Positions 20,601 through 29,200 of a stretch of 64,000 nucleotides of DNA are shown here, piece by piece. A model generated the notes under the pieces. The model ran no database searches and was not told the DNA's origin. It saw only the letters and a list, made by a program, of their open reading frames with translations. How positions within the stretch are numbered: the first letter of the stretch is position 1; each line of letters opens with the position of its first letter. The translations under genes were made by a program, and so were the position numbers. This DNA is from Andalucia godoyi (lineage: Eukaryota; Discoba; Jakobea; Jakobida; Andaluciidae). The stretch covers positions 31,073 through 95,072 of the forward strand of contig VRVR01000019.1 in the NCBI GenBank assembly GCA_009859145.1, in the 5' to 3' direction.

Positions 20601-23092
20601 GAAAGATAAGAAATCGGACCGCTGTACTCACCGTGAATTCGCGGTTCGCCGTGCTTCACTTGATCACAGATTGGACGGCATCCAATCCCCAGAATTTTCT
20701 GAGGATGTCTCCTTTGCAAGAACTCCTCTATGATACCCCGATCGGTTTCATGCAGCAGCGAGGTTCCTTCTGTGCTGTCGAAATGGATCATATTCACGAG
20801 GCACCGATTCAAGCCGTCCGTCGTGATGGCTTCGATAAACTTCCCCACCGCCGTTCCCGGACCGCCATTGAGAACCACAATGGGCTTCTCAAGGAAGCTG
20901 GGTCCCAAAGCACGGAGTGCCGACCACACAGCTATGGGCCAGTCTACTCGGTTCACGCACTGCTCTTCCACCACCACTGCCAGCACCGGATCCAGCAACT
21001 TGCCGTCCTTGAGAATCGCAGGACGTCCCTGCAGAGATCGCATGTCCACTCCATTAGAATTGCAAATGGCGGGCATTCGAAGGCGCTTCATTGATTTGCC
21101 TTCAACGTGCCCCCAGATTTGGCGCAGTGCAGGTTCAACAACCGTGGAGTGAAAGGCCACAGTGGTCGGCAGCACCCGGACTCGAATGTCGGATCTTCCG
21201 AGCTGCTTGACACAGCGGAAAAACTGCTTGATTCCTTCGCAGGTTCCAGAGACGACAACGACGGAAGGAATATCCGCGTTTCCGATCCAACCAGGCGGTG
21301 TCAGTGTTTCCTGGTACACAGAAGACGCCTCCACGTTGATCAGCCCAATTTCAATGACCTCCTCCGCATCCAGCAGTCGACGAACTTCCAGCAAGACGTT
21401 TGTCACTTCTGGCACCGATAGGCCCACAATGCTTGCCATCGACATCTTTCCTGTGAACCGCTCAACAAGGTCAAACTGCTCATCGGATCGTGCCTTGGCA
21501 ATCTGACTCAGCGTCAGGTCATCTCCTGATTCTGGATCCCACCAGCTATCGACCTCCTGCATGTACCGGCCGTTTCTGACGAGCAAATCCAAAACATCGT
21601 CGTCCTCCACAGCCCCAACAGCATGGAGAACGAGCATCTGGCCTTGCGAATGTCCAAGAACAACTGCCTTGGACAGATCATACCCCATCGCCGCCAAGTG
21701 CACATTGATCGCAGCCTGTGTTAGCCCAATTAAAGGCTGCGAAAACTCCGCACGAATGAGTGCGTCTCCATCGTTCTGCATCAAGCCGTCGTCTGTCAGG
21801 ACAAACGATGCGTCGAGGTTGTGGAGTTCGAGGAGTCGCCGCATCTGCGTGTCAATGAAGCGACGCGCGGCAGGAGACGACTTGTGGAGTCTGCGCAGCA
21901 CAGGAACAAACTCGGACGCCTGGCCAGGCAGCGCATAGATGAAGTTCACTTTGTGCTCGTCGATGAGCTGCGCCAGTGCCGGTTTCGGTTCGGAGGCAGC
22001 TTGAAACAGCGAGCTGTCCTTTGCGATCAGGACCCAACCAATCACAAACGTTGTTGCATCTGCATTGTCTGAGGAGCACCACGACGCGGCAGCGGCACAC
22101 CCGTTGCCGCCCTCTCTTTCAACAAGGCACTTCATGGCATCTGCAGAAGATCCAGAGACGTCCAAGACTGCCGACGTGGCTGACAAAGACCGTGCAATGC
22201 GCACATGGTCATACACGTTCGCCATGAAATGCGGCTGTTGTCCTCCACCATAGTACGTAGCCTTGTAGAGACACTCTGCCAAACAGTGTTTCCAGACTGC
22301 ATTGTCATGGTCAAGCTGTGACGAACCGCTATGGTGATCTGCAGACGAGCGCACGACATCAATGCCGATACCAGCAAACGGGCATGTCGACGGAGCGACT
22401 GGAACAACCACCACTGCGATTCCCATGTTCCCATCATCTGCAAACGACGCAAGCAAGTCGCGACCACATTGGAGACTGTGGTTTCCGAATCGAACTGCGC
22501 GCTGGTACTGCGGCCTTGCGCTCGCTCCTTTGAATTCTCGTGCGTACTCGATGTCGCTCCAATTCGGGCTCTCTCCCAGCGACGATGCGAACGCCTCTTT
22601 TAACGCCACCTTGATCGACATTAGCCCTGCGATCCGCGAGTACAGCTTTCCATCTAACACCACCCGCACGCCCCCATCATCTCCACCATCATCATCATCA
22701 TCATCATTCTCATCACCCCCATCTTCAGCCTGACCTCGGTCCTGGCGGTCGGCGAGTCTGGAGCAGTACTCGCCGAGGTTGTCGAGGTTGCGCTCGGTGC
22801 GCGAAAACACCCTGCACAGCGACCGTTTGGGAATCGCAGTCCGTGGCGGCACATGTGCAGCCGCGAGTCCAAACCCGCTAAACGCGACTGCAACAACAAT
22901 CCGCGCGATCCCGAGCGCACTGTCCGGCGGCACAAACGACTGTACATGATGCAGCCCATCTCCCGCACTCGCACTCGCACCGTCGTCTCTGGATGCGATG
23001 CGCGGCCACAGAAGCGCAAACAGCGATGACTTCCACATCTTGCAAACCAGCGCTTCGGCAAGATCGGCGTCCTTTTGCGGCTCGAATGTCAT
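11639..23092 (-). CDS. Type I fatty acid synthase, fused fungal-type megasynthase without a phosphopantetheinyl transferase domain
   Basis: One frame of 3,817 codons encodes iterative synthesis of saturated fatty acids from acetyl- and malonyl-CoA in the cytosol. Domains by residue: acetyl transferase with GHSQG at about 480; FMN-type enoyl reductase about 850-1160 with EGAEGGGH at about 1040; dehydratase region about 1500-1750; malonyl/palmitoyl transferase with GHSLG at about 1895; an Ala-Pro-rich linker about 2160-2185; carrier-like domain with NLSSLEI at about 2275; ketoreductase with GGLGTIG at about 2690 and YPFAK at about 2846; ketosynthase with ACATA at about 3333, SSHSTGTGG at about 3521 and a later RHCLGG. 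This is the beta-then-alpha order of fungal FAS, fused as in thraustochytrids. Odd points: the ketosynthase is followed by only about 50 residues, so the usual C-terminal PPT domain is absent, and the carrier motif is degenerate. The start at 23092 is the first ATG and lies just after an AT-rich promoter. Confidence 0.93.
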   Translation of the reverse strand: MTFEPQKDADLAEALVCKMWKSSLFALLWPRIASRDDGASASAGDGLHHVQSFVPPDSALGIARIVVAVAFSGFGLAAAHVPPRTAIPKRSLCRVFSRTERNLDNLGEYCSRLADRQDRGQAEDGGDENDDDDDDGGDDGGVRVVLDGKLYSRIAGLMSIKVALKEAFASSLGESPNWSDIEYAREFKGASARPQYQRAVRFGNHSLQCGRDLLASFADDGNMGIAVVVVPVAPSTCPFAGIGIDVVRSSADHHSGSSQLDHDNAVWKHCLAECLYKATYYGGGQQPHFMANVYDHVRIARSLSATSAVLDVSGSSADAMKCLVEREGGNGCAAAASWCSSDNADATTFVIGWVLIAKDSSLFQAASEPKPALAQLIDEHKVNFIYALPGQASEFVPVLRRLHKSSPAARRFIDTQMRRLLELHNLDASFVLTDDGLMQNDGDALIRAEFSQPLIGLTQAAINVHLAAMGYDLSKAVVLGHSQGQMLVLHAVGAVEDDDVLDLLVRNGRYMQEVDSWWDPESGDDLTLSQIAKARSDEQFDLVERFTGKMSMASIVGLSVPEVTNVLLEVRRLLDAEEVIEIGLINVEASSVYQETLTPPGWIGNADIPSVVVVSGTCEGIKQFFRCVKQLGRSDIRVRVLPTTVAFHSTVVEPALRQIWGHVEGKSMKRLRMPAICNSNGVDMRSLQGRPAILKDGKLLDPVLAVVVEEQCVNRVDWPIAVWSALRALGPSFLEKPIVVLNGGPGTAVGKFIEAITTDGLNRCLVNMIHFDSTEGTSLLHETDRGIIEEFLQRRHPQKILGIGCRPICDQVKHGEPRIHGEYSGPISYLSSVILQDDEQRREFINRVEKVLNLHDGDGETPSLWSEFLHHLGFDGRLPIAVAAMTGNNRAELVSSVAARGYLCFLAATTLGSDLEALTAEIREIHRRTQELLHSRGDPLWSEGRPFGANVIHGDPSGFYKLQVERILQAKVQEGIPIKIVSVAFSMITLADWKETYEPLLRAGIAILPLCENERRWEHFCNVIYPEVDRSLHHLLAFAPEGAEGGGHNIDRQNPSIRYGHSLAASLLDSAPPPYPWFMTGGQSTPSAIADALLVMANQPVRGGVQLGSLMQVALESAPPVQVKEFLAKAAFEGADAFVQCKSEFDRSINLIRNSFSEDLLELTVMLESKGSDEPIGAELGARTSTLFLREPVSQRKLLHRLWCASLTERNESRNKPLLTDVWPYWLSSDQEKLAAALSRLSRKQVISLFRSYRTWAIMEPDIDPQRSYVLGGRSIRSGMLALAAEGVDPFKYLLKPAHEILEDLRDRALEFLQKSYRLAMEIELSKNALQRRDPVLAAKRLQGVRVLHSDAHEWSCEIVAVPEADDWIRFLSSFGGRKTFNLADGIAEERVSASEFGVRKVSNPLRSAVRTFVGDVVCLRISDGTLREISVSSKEKRELIKITFDEHRSVFLEQWNLMDSTGRLFPVTWSYTVRRSIVGRTRVDVTNYSSTIDDLRSAYLGCWGCNMADGTTERVVADDVLRFHKSMGATSKRFVVRRLKSALVHPFFALHLAWKSLVQCALTSPFAIDFSRVVHSGQSFQSTGVALAEGDVVRVLSQVIRAQDLRAGREVQIWTVVVREPAGELVATLSSKFLSRCWDPSQFSSSQVLFEHLPPAQHSLEQCMCTEGSDALDVHVFSKEFSVSRSMMESYYLDRQWLHTDDRFANRCGLADGVIVQGWLLLLHVGHLFLEGFVGLEHIDRFVGFGESTAVVSPVAPGEQLLLDVRFSRLLQNNIECFSFVVVSRLDGKRKVQGTLLLRAFSSIAMFVGNASQRVGMASSLCETSPHAKARITSALNEIDSRLCKIVCDKESSRRTDEEYLNEVENSSCAIVATCVAYFENAQERGAPPPAYVVGHSLGQYTAAVISGALSLTDSLRIVRKRGLLLKEHCRGRIASVVKRSLMDLGVVLDTLQEVVASSPAFAHSVLEIANINCLSHDYSQVVISGDEDALHAAVKRFGALDYIVKVLPGNVAFHSSKLVAMEALLRDFIVSSTSISNPKIPMLSIVKPCYEDGSLRVLRTKEDVLEELVGMNSASVQWDGVMKTARRSGVLRFVEFGESSVLNNLARRIFSQDPEVRHASVSIGLEALIKTLISASADAVHPSEVPVVSEMKSIATVAANLVAPLAPALAPAPAPAPATATAAVPARSQAGSRQSLAVISPLQWCAIDLALSTCRIDAKGSAMLSPLLSDLSVIGSPSALVWAAIVTSLVDTNESIKLKDIVSSKRLANLNLSSLEITGLINQIRHRLNIAVPPSDHDAKELEGGTVDGIFSLMCRLWDHAFSSAPAKDGEQPWKDVSCSYKSLMNDHQVSGRTFFDLAKDGKVTVESEVFQTLYEQVCCRLVDPLSSTENLDYLMKRVENWKPQAEFKRESDNLRKVRTALFDRLRKQLTVHCARQEDAPLGISEDGVSAVPVSAVNVDALKKLVDDAIRERIAAGASSIPSKPLTQDSVILDMSTGCIIRNDAATADAHHAKKLLEKLSHELSASFISAMTHSWSARVHAAWSHSNLNSCCANALRLMEEVSSKNVEFDSDAYRYKVCHVSHQMDQTRCAWLSSLREFFVSRQDVARSRVCCDLLQHFENGCAVYLHWWEPFTIQSQSDGSRVSRPRAMPLPMVLSQWSDSNFVDSDTMSDVSKLVAGGMDLKGKRVLMLGGLGTIGKPTACVLLSLGADVWITTRSTFGDVEDTLREMRDEWAVCGASLHASTAFSPNYSNIDLLVGALQQLDWKPDIIMNAMASEDYGTISQRLDFFSVMYSLVEAFRYAVGKLLQWYREGEDEHSQPVLTVVNFSSPNDKFALGGSGSYPFAKASMPPGQWAMRRDSEGLYYTRDGSSRPMLREISLITGAVVPRVAAVSSSKAAKPTGIMSSFQHISDLLESVALEEFDTPLWVFDGADMAAIVVSLLNPSYGDQDVIGRCADGGFMRLDQVVVGGIQHVLNRTHAMAALEMHDAEDNENAADNPEVQKQRHVFEVGQVRSLVDYGFWIDELDGADAPYPMIDDEDIVVVGMGMVSSWGDSAISSFANVMDLQQSHFLRSEEDWPSFLGVLYVARAMGLAVEDGMTLDDVVHKFGKQIRANLGPRMLVRTGQRSDEYRRYHDYVGDDEILLGFRTELSSKLEKTSSSFDVSVFHHVERLLQSGYQLEERSVLGEKVVFARKEGASLSRMIIDAIGPQIVADIPPLDWSRLGGNLSIADHDARNILMGQLALTEACRMMGLVPREVTERHGAQNVCVLFSNGMGALETIRRQQQDCMRGMDVGQLGIVLSIPSAAAGRTASDQFGATGPATDDPQACATAKKTLWTAVQQMRSALRKAEDLEKRIGRYNSESMRLEVDRLRATALQKVMCVSCSDDGGTHECQNAFDRVGALLKASEADAKEFPPHRQCRPHDRDRVAKFQIGVGAGAMMLVTGWAVKRYGYRPVAVIRASECCSDGPTLEPDGKSRAWTGVGRFGQRKVFVDGLRDARLFGDVTLKDIYMMSSHSTGTGGDSIQSESFAIGAFLEALDWCMLQSCAGAENETVQQWVAQRTNRTVEDLRSSVASSNDILERSSRLAEQLNFSTSHTAQWISEIANLEAGMKRVLQIDNVRIFESHPKYNLRHCLGGTLTEDVLLLMSGMHRRTLPHPGLNNLEVSTASSPFSATLTKSTHVGATQPSRLRAGTLLQTGDRLRYCVAGNSFGFNGLDGFAIYEIPQALRFSSVDQARVWMLKAIQSEARSVALHRGTQSGKISALQYVQSDSCTTEDYEDLKEFDAAAFVQGMLEARGQQQACIPPWMTQ

Positions 23093-23608
23093 TGTTTAAA
23101 ATTTTAAATAAAATAATAATGAAAGAGTTGGCAAATGAAATGATTATGAAAATGGTATTTATTTTATCATTAATAATATATAAAAAAGAAAAGAAAGGAA
23201 AACGGAAAGGAAAAGAAGCTCACTTCGCTTGCATAATATGTGTGACAGCGGAAATTCAAAAGAGGGAACAATAAGCGGAGGAAGCGGGTCGGGGATTTCG
23301 GGTGATTTTTCGCGATTTCGCCTTGTTTGGTTGCTGATTTTATCCACGTGTTGAGGGTGTTCGGTGCAAAAGGTGCGAGATGCGAGACTCAAGTCGGGAA
23401 TTGAGGATGCGGTCCAAAAACCACTTGGAATCTGTCGTACGGATACGAGCATCGGAGCTGCACATCAATCAAAGCACACGGACGAAGCCCGCCGGCATCC
23501 AAGCAAACCCATCAATACGAACAAATTTGGAAAAACGTTCAGGAGCCATCGGGAAACACGCCACCCAACCCGCCTTCCCCCCCTCTTCTCGAGCATCTAC
23601 TGTACGCA
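23093..23608. other. Intergenic stretch upstream of FAS
   Basis: The first 150 bp beside the FAS start are very AT-rich, mostly A, T and GAAAAG-type runs, and probably hold its promoter and leader. The rest, up to the stop of the zinc-finger gene, is of mixed composition and should contain that gene's 3' end. I see no gene. Short frames here are antisense or random. Confidence 0.4.
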
Positions 23609-24084
23609 TCATCTTTTCGAGTGGGAGCGGACTGCGGAGCCCGTGGGTGCAATGGTGCTTGCGAGTCCGACGGGCGGTTTGGCCGCTCGTACTTCTGCGG
23701 CCCGCGTTCCTCCAGCAGTTCCCATCCCCTTCTTGAGCCCACCATGGACCGGCGCGATCTTTGCAGTCTTGCACGCAGGAATGTGCTTTTCTGCACTGAC
23801 GGCGTTGAACTTGCGGCCGCACGAAGGACATGCAACCCGGTCGTCCTGCGCCTTGATCATCTCGGCAACAGTCACACGCTCCTCGGCTGTCAGTCCGTCG
23901 TTCGCACCGCTTTCCGTCCCCTTTTGCCCGCGAATCATCGACAGGAACTGTGCTCGCTGCGCCTTCCACTTTGGAACAGCCTTCAGAGCCTTGCCTTCGC
24001 CGGATCCACCGCCTCCCGATCCAAAACCAGGTGGAACTTGGCCTCCTGCTGAAGACGATGCCTGCTGCTGCGGTGGTTTCCTGG

Positions 24085-24123
<39 letters not shown>

Positions 24124-25112
24124 GCAGTGCCGACGCTGATCCTGAACCTGATCCTGATCCTGATCCTGATGCGAGTGCTGCCTTTCGCGCTTCGAGACGC
24201 GCCTTCTTTTCTTCGGCCTCCTTTTCCTTTTGAACACGCGCAAGAAACTGTGCGGCTTCATCGCCTGCTGCTCCTGCCACACGGATCGCCGTCATGTCAA
24301 ACGCCTGTCGCTTCGACCCGAACACCTTTTGACACACTTTCTGATGCTTGGCAAGCCGGTCTGCCGCAAACGACCGTCCGCATTGACCACACTGCACAAG
24401 ATCAAGCGGTCCGTCTCCTTCCTCGGCATACTCGGACGGTTGCCCATATGCGTTTGCATTGGTATTGGAGTTGAAACTAGCGTGGGACTGGGAGTTGGAG
24501 TGCGAGTATCCGCCATGTCGACTGGACGATTCTTCTGGCTCCCGGTCATACTCGTCCTCTTCATACCGCGCATACTGCGACTGCGAACGTTGCTGGGGCT
24601 GGGGCTGGGGCTGGGGCTGTGGTTTTGCTTGTGGCTGGGCCCTGGGCTCCACCACCTTGGGCTCCACCTTGGGCTGGGTCTTGGGCTGGGTCTTGGGCTT
24701 TGCAGCAGGAGGCGGTGCGTCGTACGACGGCGGCACATCGTCGACGACATTCGACCACTCGGGCCGCGATGCAAGCCCAGCTGATGGCCCTCTTGCACTT
24801 GCTCGCGACCTTGCCGTCGCACCGGTTGCACTAGTTGTTGCACTGGCTGTTGCATTCGTACTTGTGACAGTGGCGGAGGGGGCGGAGGGGGCGGAGGACC
24901 CGTCATCCGAGTTCCATTCGGGTCGACGCGCCAATCGAGACTGATTCTCCTTGCCACTGGATCTCTTGGCCACGACATTCGGCTTCCTCCGCTCTTCGTA
25001 CGCATCCTCATTCTCGTACCCATTCTCACTCGCATACTCGCTCCCATTCTCGTTCTCGTACCCATATTCTTGCGCATGTCCGCGCCCCGAGTCATGGTAC
25101 TGCGAATGGGTA

Positions 25113-25151
<39 letters not shown>

Positions 25152-25978
25152 GGTGCATACGCCTCGACTTGATGCGGCGTCGGAACCGGCATCGGATACC
25201 CACGAAGCCTCGATGCAGACCTCTCGCTCGCACTGGATGACACCGCACCGCCGTTCCCACTGCCATTCACGCTCCCGTTCGCATTGACATTGACGTTCAG
25301 ATTCAGGACGGAGAGTGGCAACGGCCGGCCAAAAGAGTGCGGCGTCGACAGCAGCAGCCCATTTCCGCCGCCTGTGCTCACAATCGACACGGTCGCCGAG
25401 GAAGACGAGGACTCCCATGGAAGCTTTCCGCCGAGCGTGCGTGGGCGCTGCCGCGACTGGGAGGACGCCGAGGGCCGCTTCACCGCCTCCTGCAGCTCGG
25501 CCAGTCTGCTGCTGCTCCCCATTGCACCCCCAGACCCACCCGCAGACGCGGACGGCGGCAGATGAGATGCGGCATGGTGGCTGTTGCCAACGCTGGTCTG
25601 CGATCGGCTGTAGTCCGAGGCGATCGCATGGTAGTCAATGTCGCCGGGTGTCGAACGCTCTGCCATGTACTCGTGCAGCGCGTCGCGGGGACCCTGCGGG
25701 TGCTGCGATTGATGCTGGGACTGCTGCTTGGCGTGCGCAGGGCGAATGGACGGCGGTTGAGACTGCGCGCGCGGGAAGTGGGAACCCATCAGATCGTCCA
25801 GCGCATCCGCTTCTCTAGCATCACTTGATGCTGCTGCCGCAGCCGGTGGATGGCTCCCGTACGACGGGTCCAGCTTGCGTTGGTCCCGAAGTTCCTTGGC
25901 GCGCTCCAGGGCTTGCCGACGGCGCTCTGCATACTCGGCTGCCTGAGCAGACCCGCGTGTCGACAAGGACATTTCCAC
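23609..25978 (-). CDS. C2HC-type zinc-finger protein, ZC2HC1 (FAM164)-like
   Basis: The 789-residue frame has two zf-C2HC_2 fingers: QCGQCGRSFAADRLAKHQKVC at about 528-550, followed by the RQAFD segment usual in this family, and ACPSCGRKFNAVSAEKHIPAC at about 711-735. Both keep CxxC, then H, then C. This two-finger layout matches ZC2HC1 proteins, whose function is poorly known (some are tied to cilia or centrosomes). The rest is low complexity: a helical N-terminus (EYAERRRQALERAKELRDQ), polyQ of about 12 near 280, PQ repeats near 455, GS repeats near 605 and polyN of about 13 near 620. The long linker is much larger than in animal homologues. Start MEMSLSTRG at 25978. Confidence 0.8.
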
Positions 25979-26222
25979 ACTCTCGAAAGGGGGGAGGGGT
26001 GCTACCTGTATGAAGGGAGAATAAAATAAAATAAATAGATGTACAAAAAAATATATATGTTAAAAGAAGAAATCAGTGAAGTGAATGAAAAATAAAAACA
26101 AAAAAAAACGAGTTCGAAAGAGGGTTTGATTGGTGCCTTTTGTTTTGTGTTTTCTTTTATTTTTTTGATAACGATCGAGAGCACTACAGCTGGCACAAGA
26201 CTGGCGGGGAATTTCTCCTTTT

Positions 26223-29200
26223 TTACAGAACAGAACATGCGGTTGATGCTGGAGCTGCGTTGTGCTCGAGATGCTGGATTCTGGCCTCAAGCGCTTCGAC
26301 TCGGCTTTTGAGGGCCTTGATGGCCTCTGTGAGGAGCGGCACGAGCTCGGGGATGTTTACAGCCGGCAGATCGCGGGACTTCATCACCTCGGCATAGTCG
26401 TTCTTCTCGGCCGTGCGCATATCTCGCTGCGCCTTCATCCGTTGCGCAAACAGCAGCTCCTCCTCCTCCTCCAGCTCCTCCTCCTCCAGCTTCTTCTCCT
26501 CCATCTTCTTCTTCTCGCTTGCTGTGGCCGTGGCCGCAACATTCGCAAACCGATTCTCGTTGGTGGAGCTTGATGGAAGCTTCTTCTTGCGCGAGACGGC
26601 CCAGGGAGCCGCAAGCTCGAGTTCCTCGGCAATGAACCCGACGTGCTGCTCATCAGTATCAGTAAGGCGGTACGTCACGCCTTGCATTTTCGCGACGGTG
26701 TCCAGCGCGTGCTCTGCAGAAATGTCATGAATGTCGTGCTTGATATGGACCGAGGACCAGATTGCCCAGCCTCCACGCGTCCAGATGATGCCGTCTTGAC
26801 CAACTGCGACGCGTGCATCCCAGGTGCTGGTGTCGGCGCGCCAGAGGAAAAAGGAAAAGTCAAGATCAGGGTCAATCGCAGGTGCCCAGATCGTCGGTCC
26901 GTTCGCATCTTCCCACCGCAGCGGCTTCGCGACCCCCGAGTTGTCAAGGCGCAGGACAGATGTCGGCTGGATGTGGTCTGTGGACGACAGGTACAGCACA
27001 GAGTCGCTCGTGGAGATCTGCGAAAGAGAGGACGACGTGATGTTCAGTGTACCAAGCATCAGCGTGTTCAGGCCTCCCGAAAACGAAAACACCGAATTCG
27101 GAGACGTGACGGAGAACGACAGCGCCGGCGCTGCGATGGTCGTCCGAGCACTTGACGGTGAATACGAGAGGAGCAGCGCCGCGGACGAGATCAGTGCAAG
27201 TGTGGACGAGGAGGTGGAAATCGTAGAGGACGCCGCATCCAGGCGCAGCGTGCTCGACGAAGAGGGCGTCCGAACATCCAGCGCACCAGACGTCGTGAAC
27301 ACCGAGACATGCGTGGCATTCAGATACAACGGGTCTGAAGGACTGGCAATCGTCGGGGTGGTGCTGCTCACGGTGCTCGCGGTCAGGAACAGGCGAGAGG
27401 AAACGTACACGCGGTTCGAATCGAGAATGATGTTGTTGGATGCCGTCGAGGTCGCAATGCGCAGGTCGGCAAGGACGGTTCGCGAGCGCAGAGTGTCAAA
27501 CAGCGCAGTCGACCCCATGAGGTACGGCGCGTTGATCAGTACGGCACCGGGAGACTGCAGCGAGATGTTGGAGGATGTCGACTGCAGCGCAAGGTCCAGC
27601 GATGATGAAAACTGCGCAGAAGCCCCGGAAACCTGGAACACGAAACTCCCGCTCACGGGCGCAGCAGAGAAGAGATGCGTCGACGGAGCAAGGCGTACTG
27701 CACCAGTCGACGACGCATCCAGAGTCACGTCGCCCGTCGTTGAAACGAGACGCATCGTCGCCATCGACACTTCGGATGCTTCGAGCGTCAGCACCGAAAG
27801 CGTCGATGTATTGCCAGAGCGGATCGTGAGAGCCTGGTTCGACCGCAGCACGATCGGGCTAGGCAGCGGTGAAGAAGAAGGTGGCACAAGGTCGATGAGC
27901 AGTGCTTGGAGATACAGCGTGCCAGACCCAGGCTCAATGCTCAGCGATGCCGATCCCAGTGGCACAGCAATACGCACAATCGAGTTTGCCGTCGCTGTGG
28001 TGAACGAAAACAGTGTTGCAGACGTGATCAAGGTCCCAGAGACAGGATCAATTGCAATGGGATCCATGGAGGAGTTGGACGCGATCCGCAGGCCATGTGA
28101 TGCCTCCAAAAGCCCTGCGTTTGGCGCAATGCGCACCTGGTGCGACGGGTCTGTGGTGGAGAGAAAGAACGCCGAATCAAGAATGCTGAGTGTCGTGGTG
28201 AAAGGAAGCAAAGACAGGCAAGACCCGGCACCTAGCGCGGTGCACATCGTGAACTGCGAGCGATCGGACGTGATTTGTGATCCTGAAATCGCAGTCTCAA
28301 ATCGAATAAACGATGAAGAACCGGAATCCGATACGAGCGAAAAGTCATTTGCGTACAGCATTGTTGACGAGCCAATCGTGAGCGAAACATCCGGGCTCGA
28401 CGTCGTGACATGGACCTCGGGTTCAGAGGACGCAATCGTCGCCAGGACAGGATCCAGTCCAAGAGTTGCGCCACCAGTCTGGGTCTGTCGGAGCAGCAGC
28501 TTCTGCGAAACCAGCGTCGTCGATCCGTCCAATTCAAGTCGCAGAGTCGAAAACGGGTTGGAAATGACAACGGGAGTGACAGAATCGTGCGAAACAATCG
28601 ATGCATTTCGGTGAATCTGAAGCATTCCCATGTCCAAAACATCTGCCCACACGGAAAACTGGTCCGTCGAACGAAGAATCGATTGCGCTGCCCCAAGGGA
28701 CAAGAAAGGCGACGACACAGAGTCTCCAAACTGCGTAATGAACGCATGCGATGCTTGTATGTACACGCTCGACGATGCATTCGACACATGCAAGTTTTCG
28801 CGAATCCACACATCGGTGGACAGCGCTACGCCTTGCAGCGAGGACAGCACAAGCTGCCGCGGACTCGTCACTTGCTGCACATCGAGAATCAGGGTTCCGG
28901 ACGCTGGAGTGATCTGAATGTCGCCGCCTGCATCCGAGCTTGTGGAAATGTTGAGAACGCCAGCCGTTGCGTTGAAGAGCGGAAACGCCCATTCGTTGCT
29001 TGGGACGTATGGCGCGGTTTCATTGCATGTACACACGTACTGAATGTTGTCTGATGGATCCGGGTCGACCCATGAGGACGATGAGTCGTTGGCGCTGCAC
29101 GACGAGATGTTACACAGCGCAAACGAACCGTTTGTTACATGGCTCCAGAGAGTGGAAGACAGGTTCGCGAGCAACCAGTCATAATCGATGGATCCCGTGC

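Noticed and set aside
24292-25266. 324-codon minus-strand frame
   Set aside because: A shifted reading of the low-complexity part of the zinc-finger gene; Arg/Ser/Pro-rich with no finger motifs.
26824-28614. 596-codon open frame on the plus strand
   Set aside because: It is exactly antisense to the S74 protein ectodomain, has no motif, and its composition follows the opposite strand's codon pattern.
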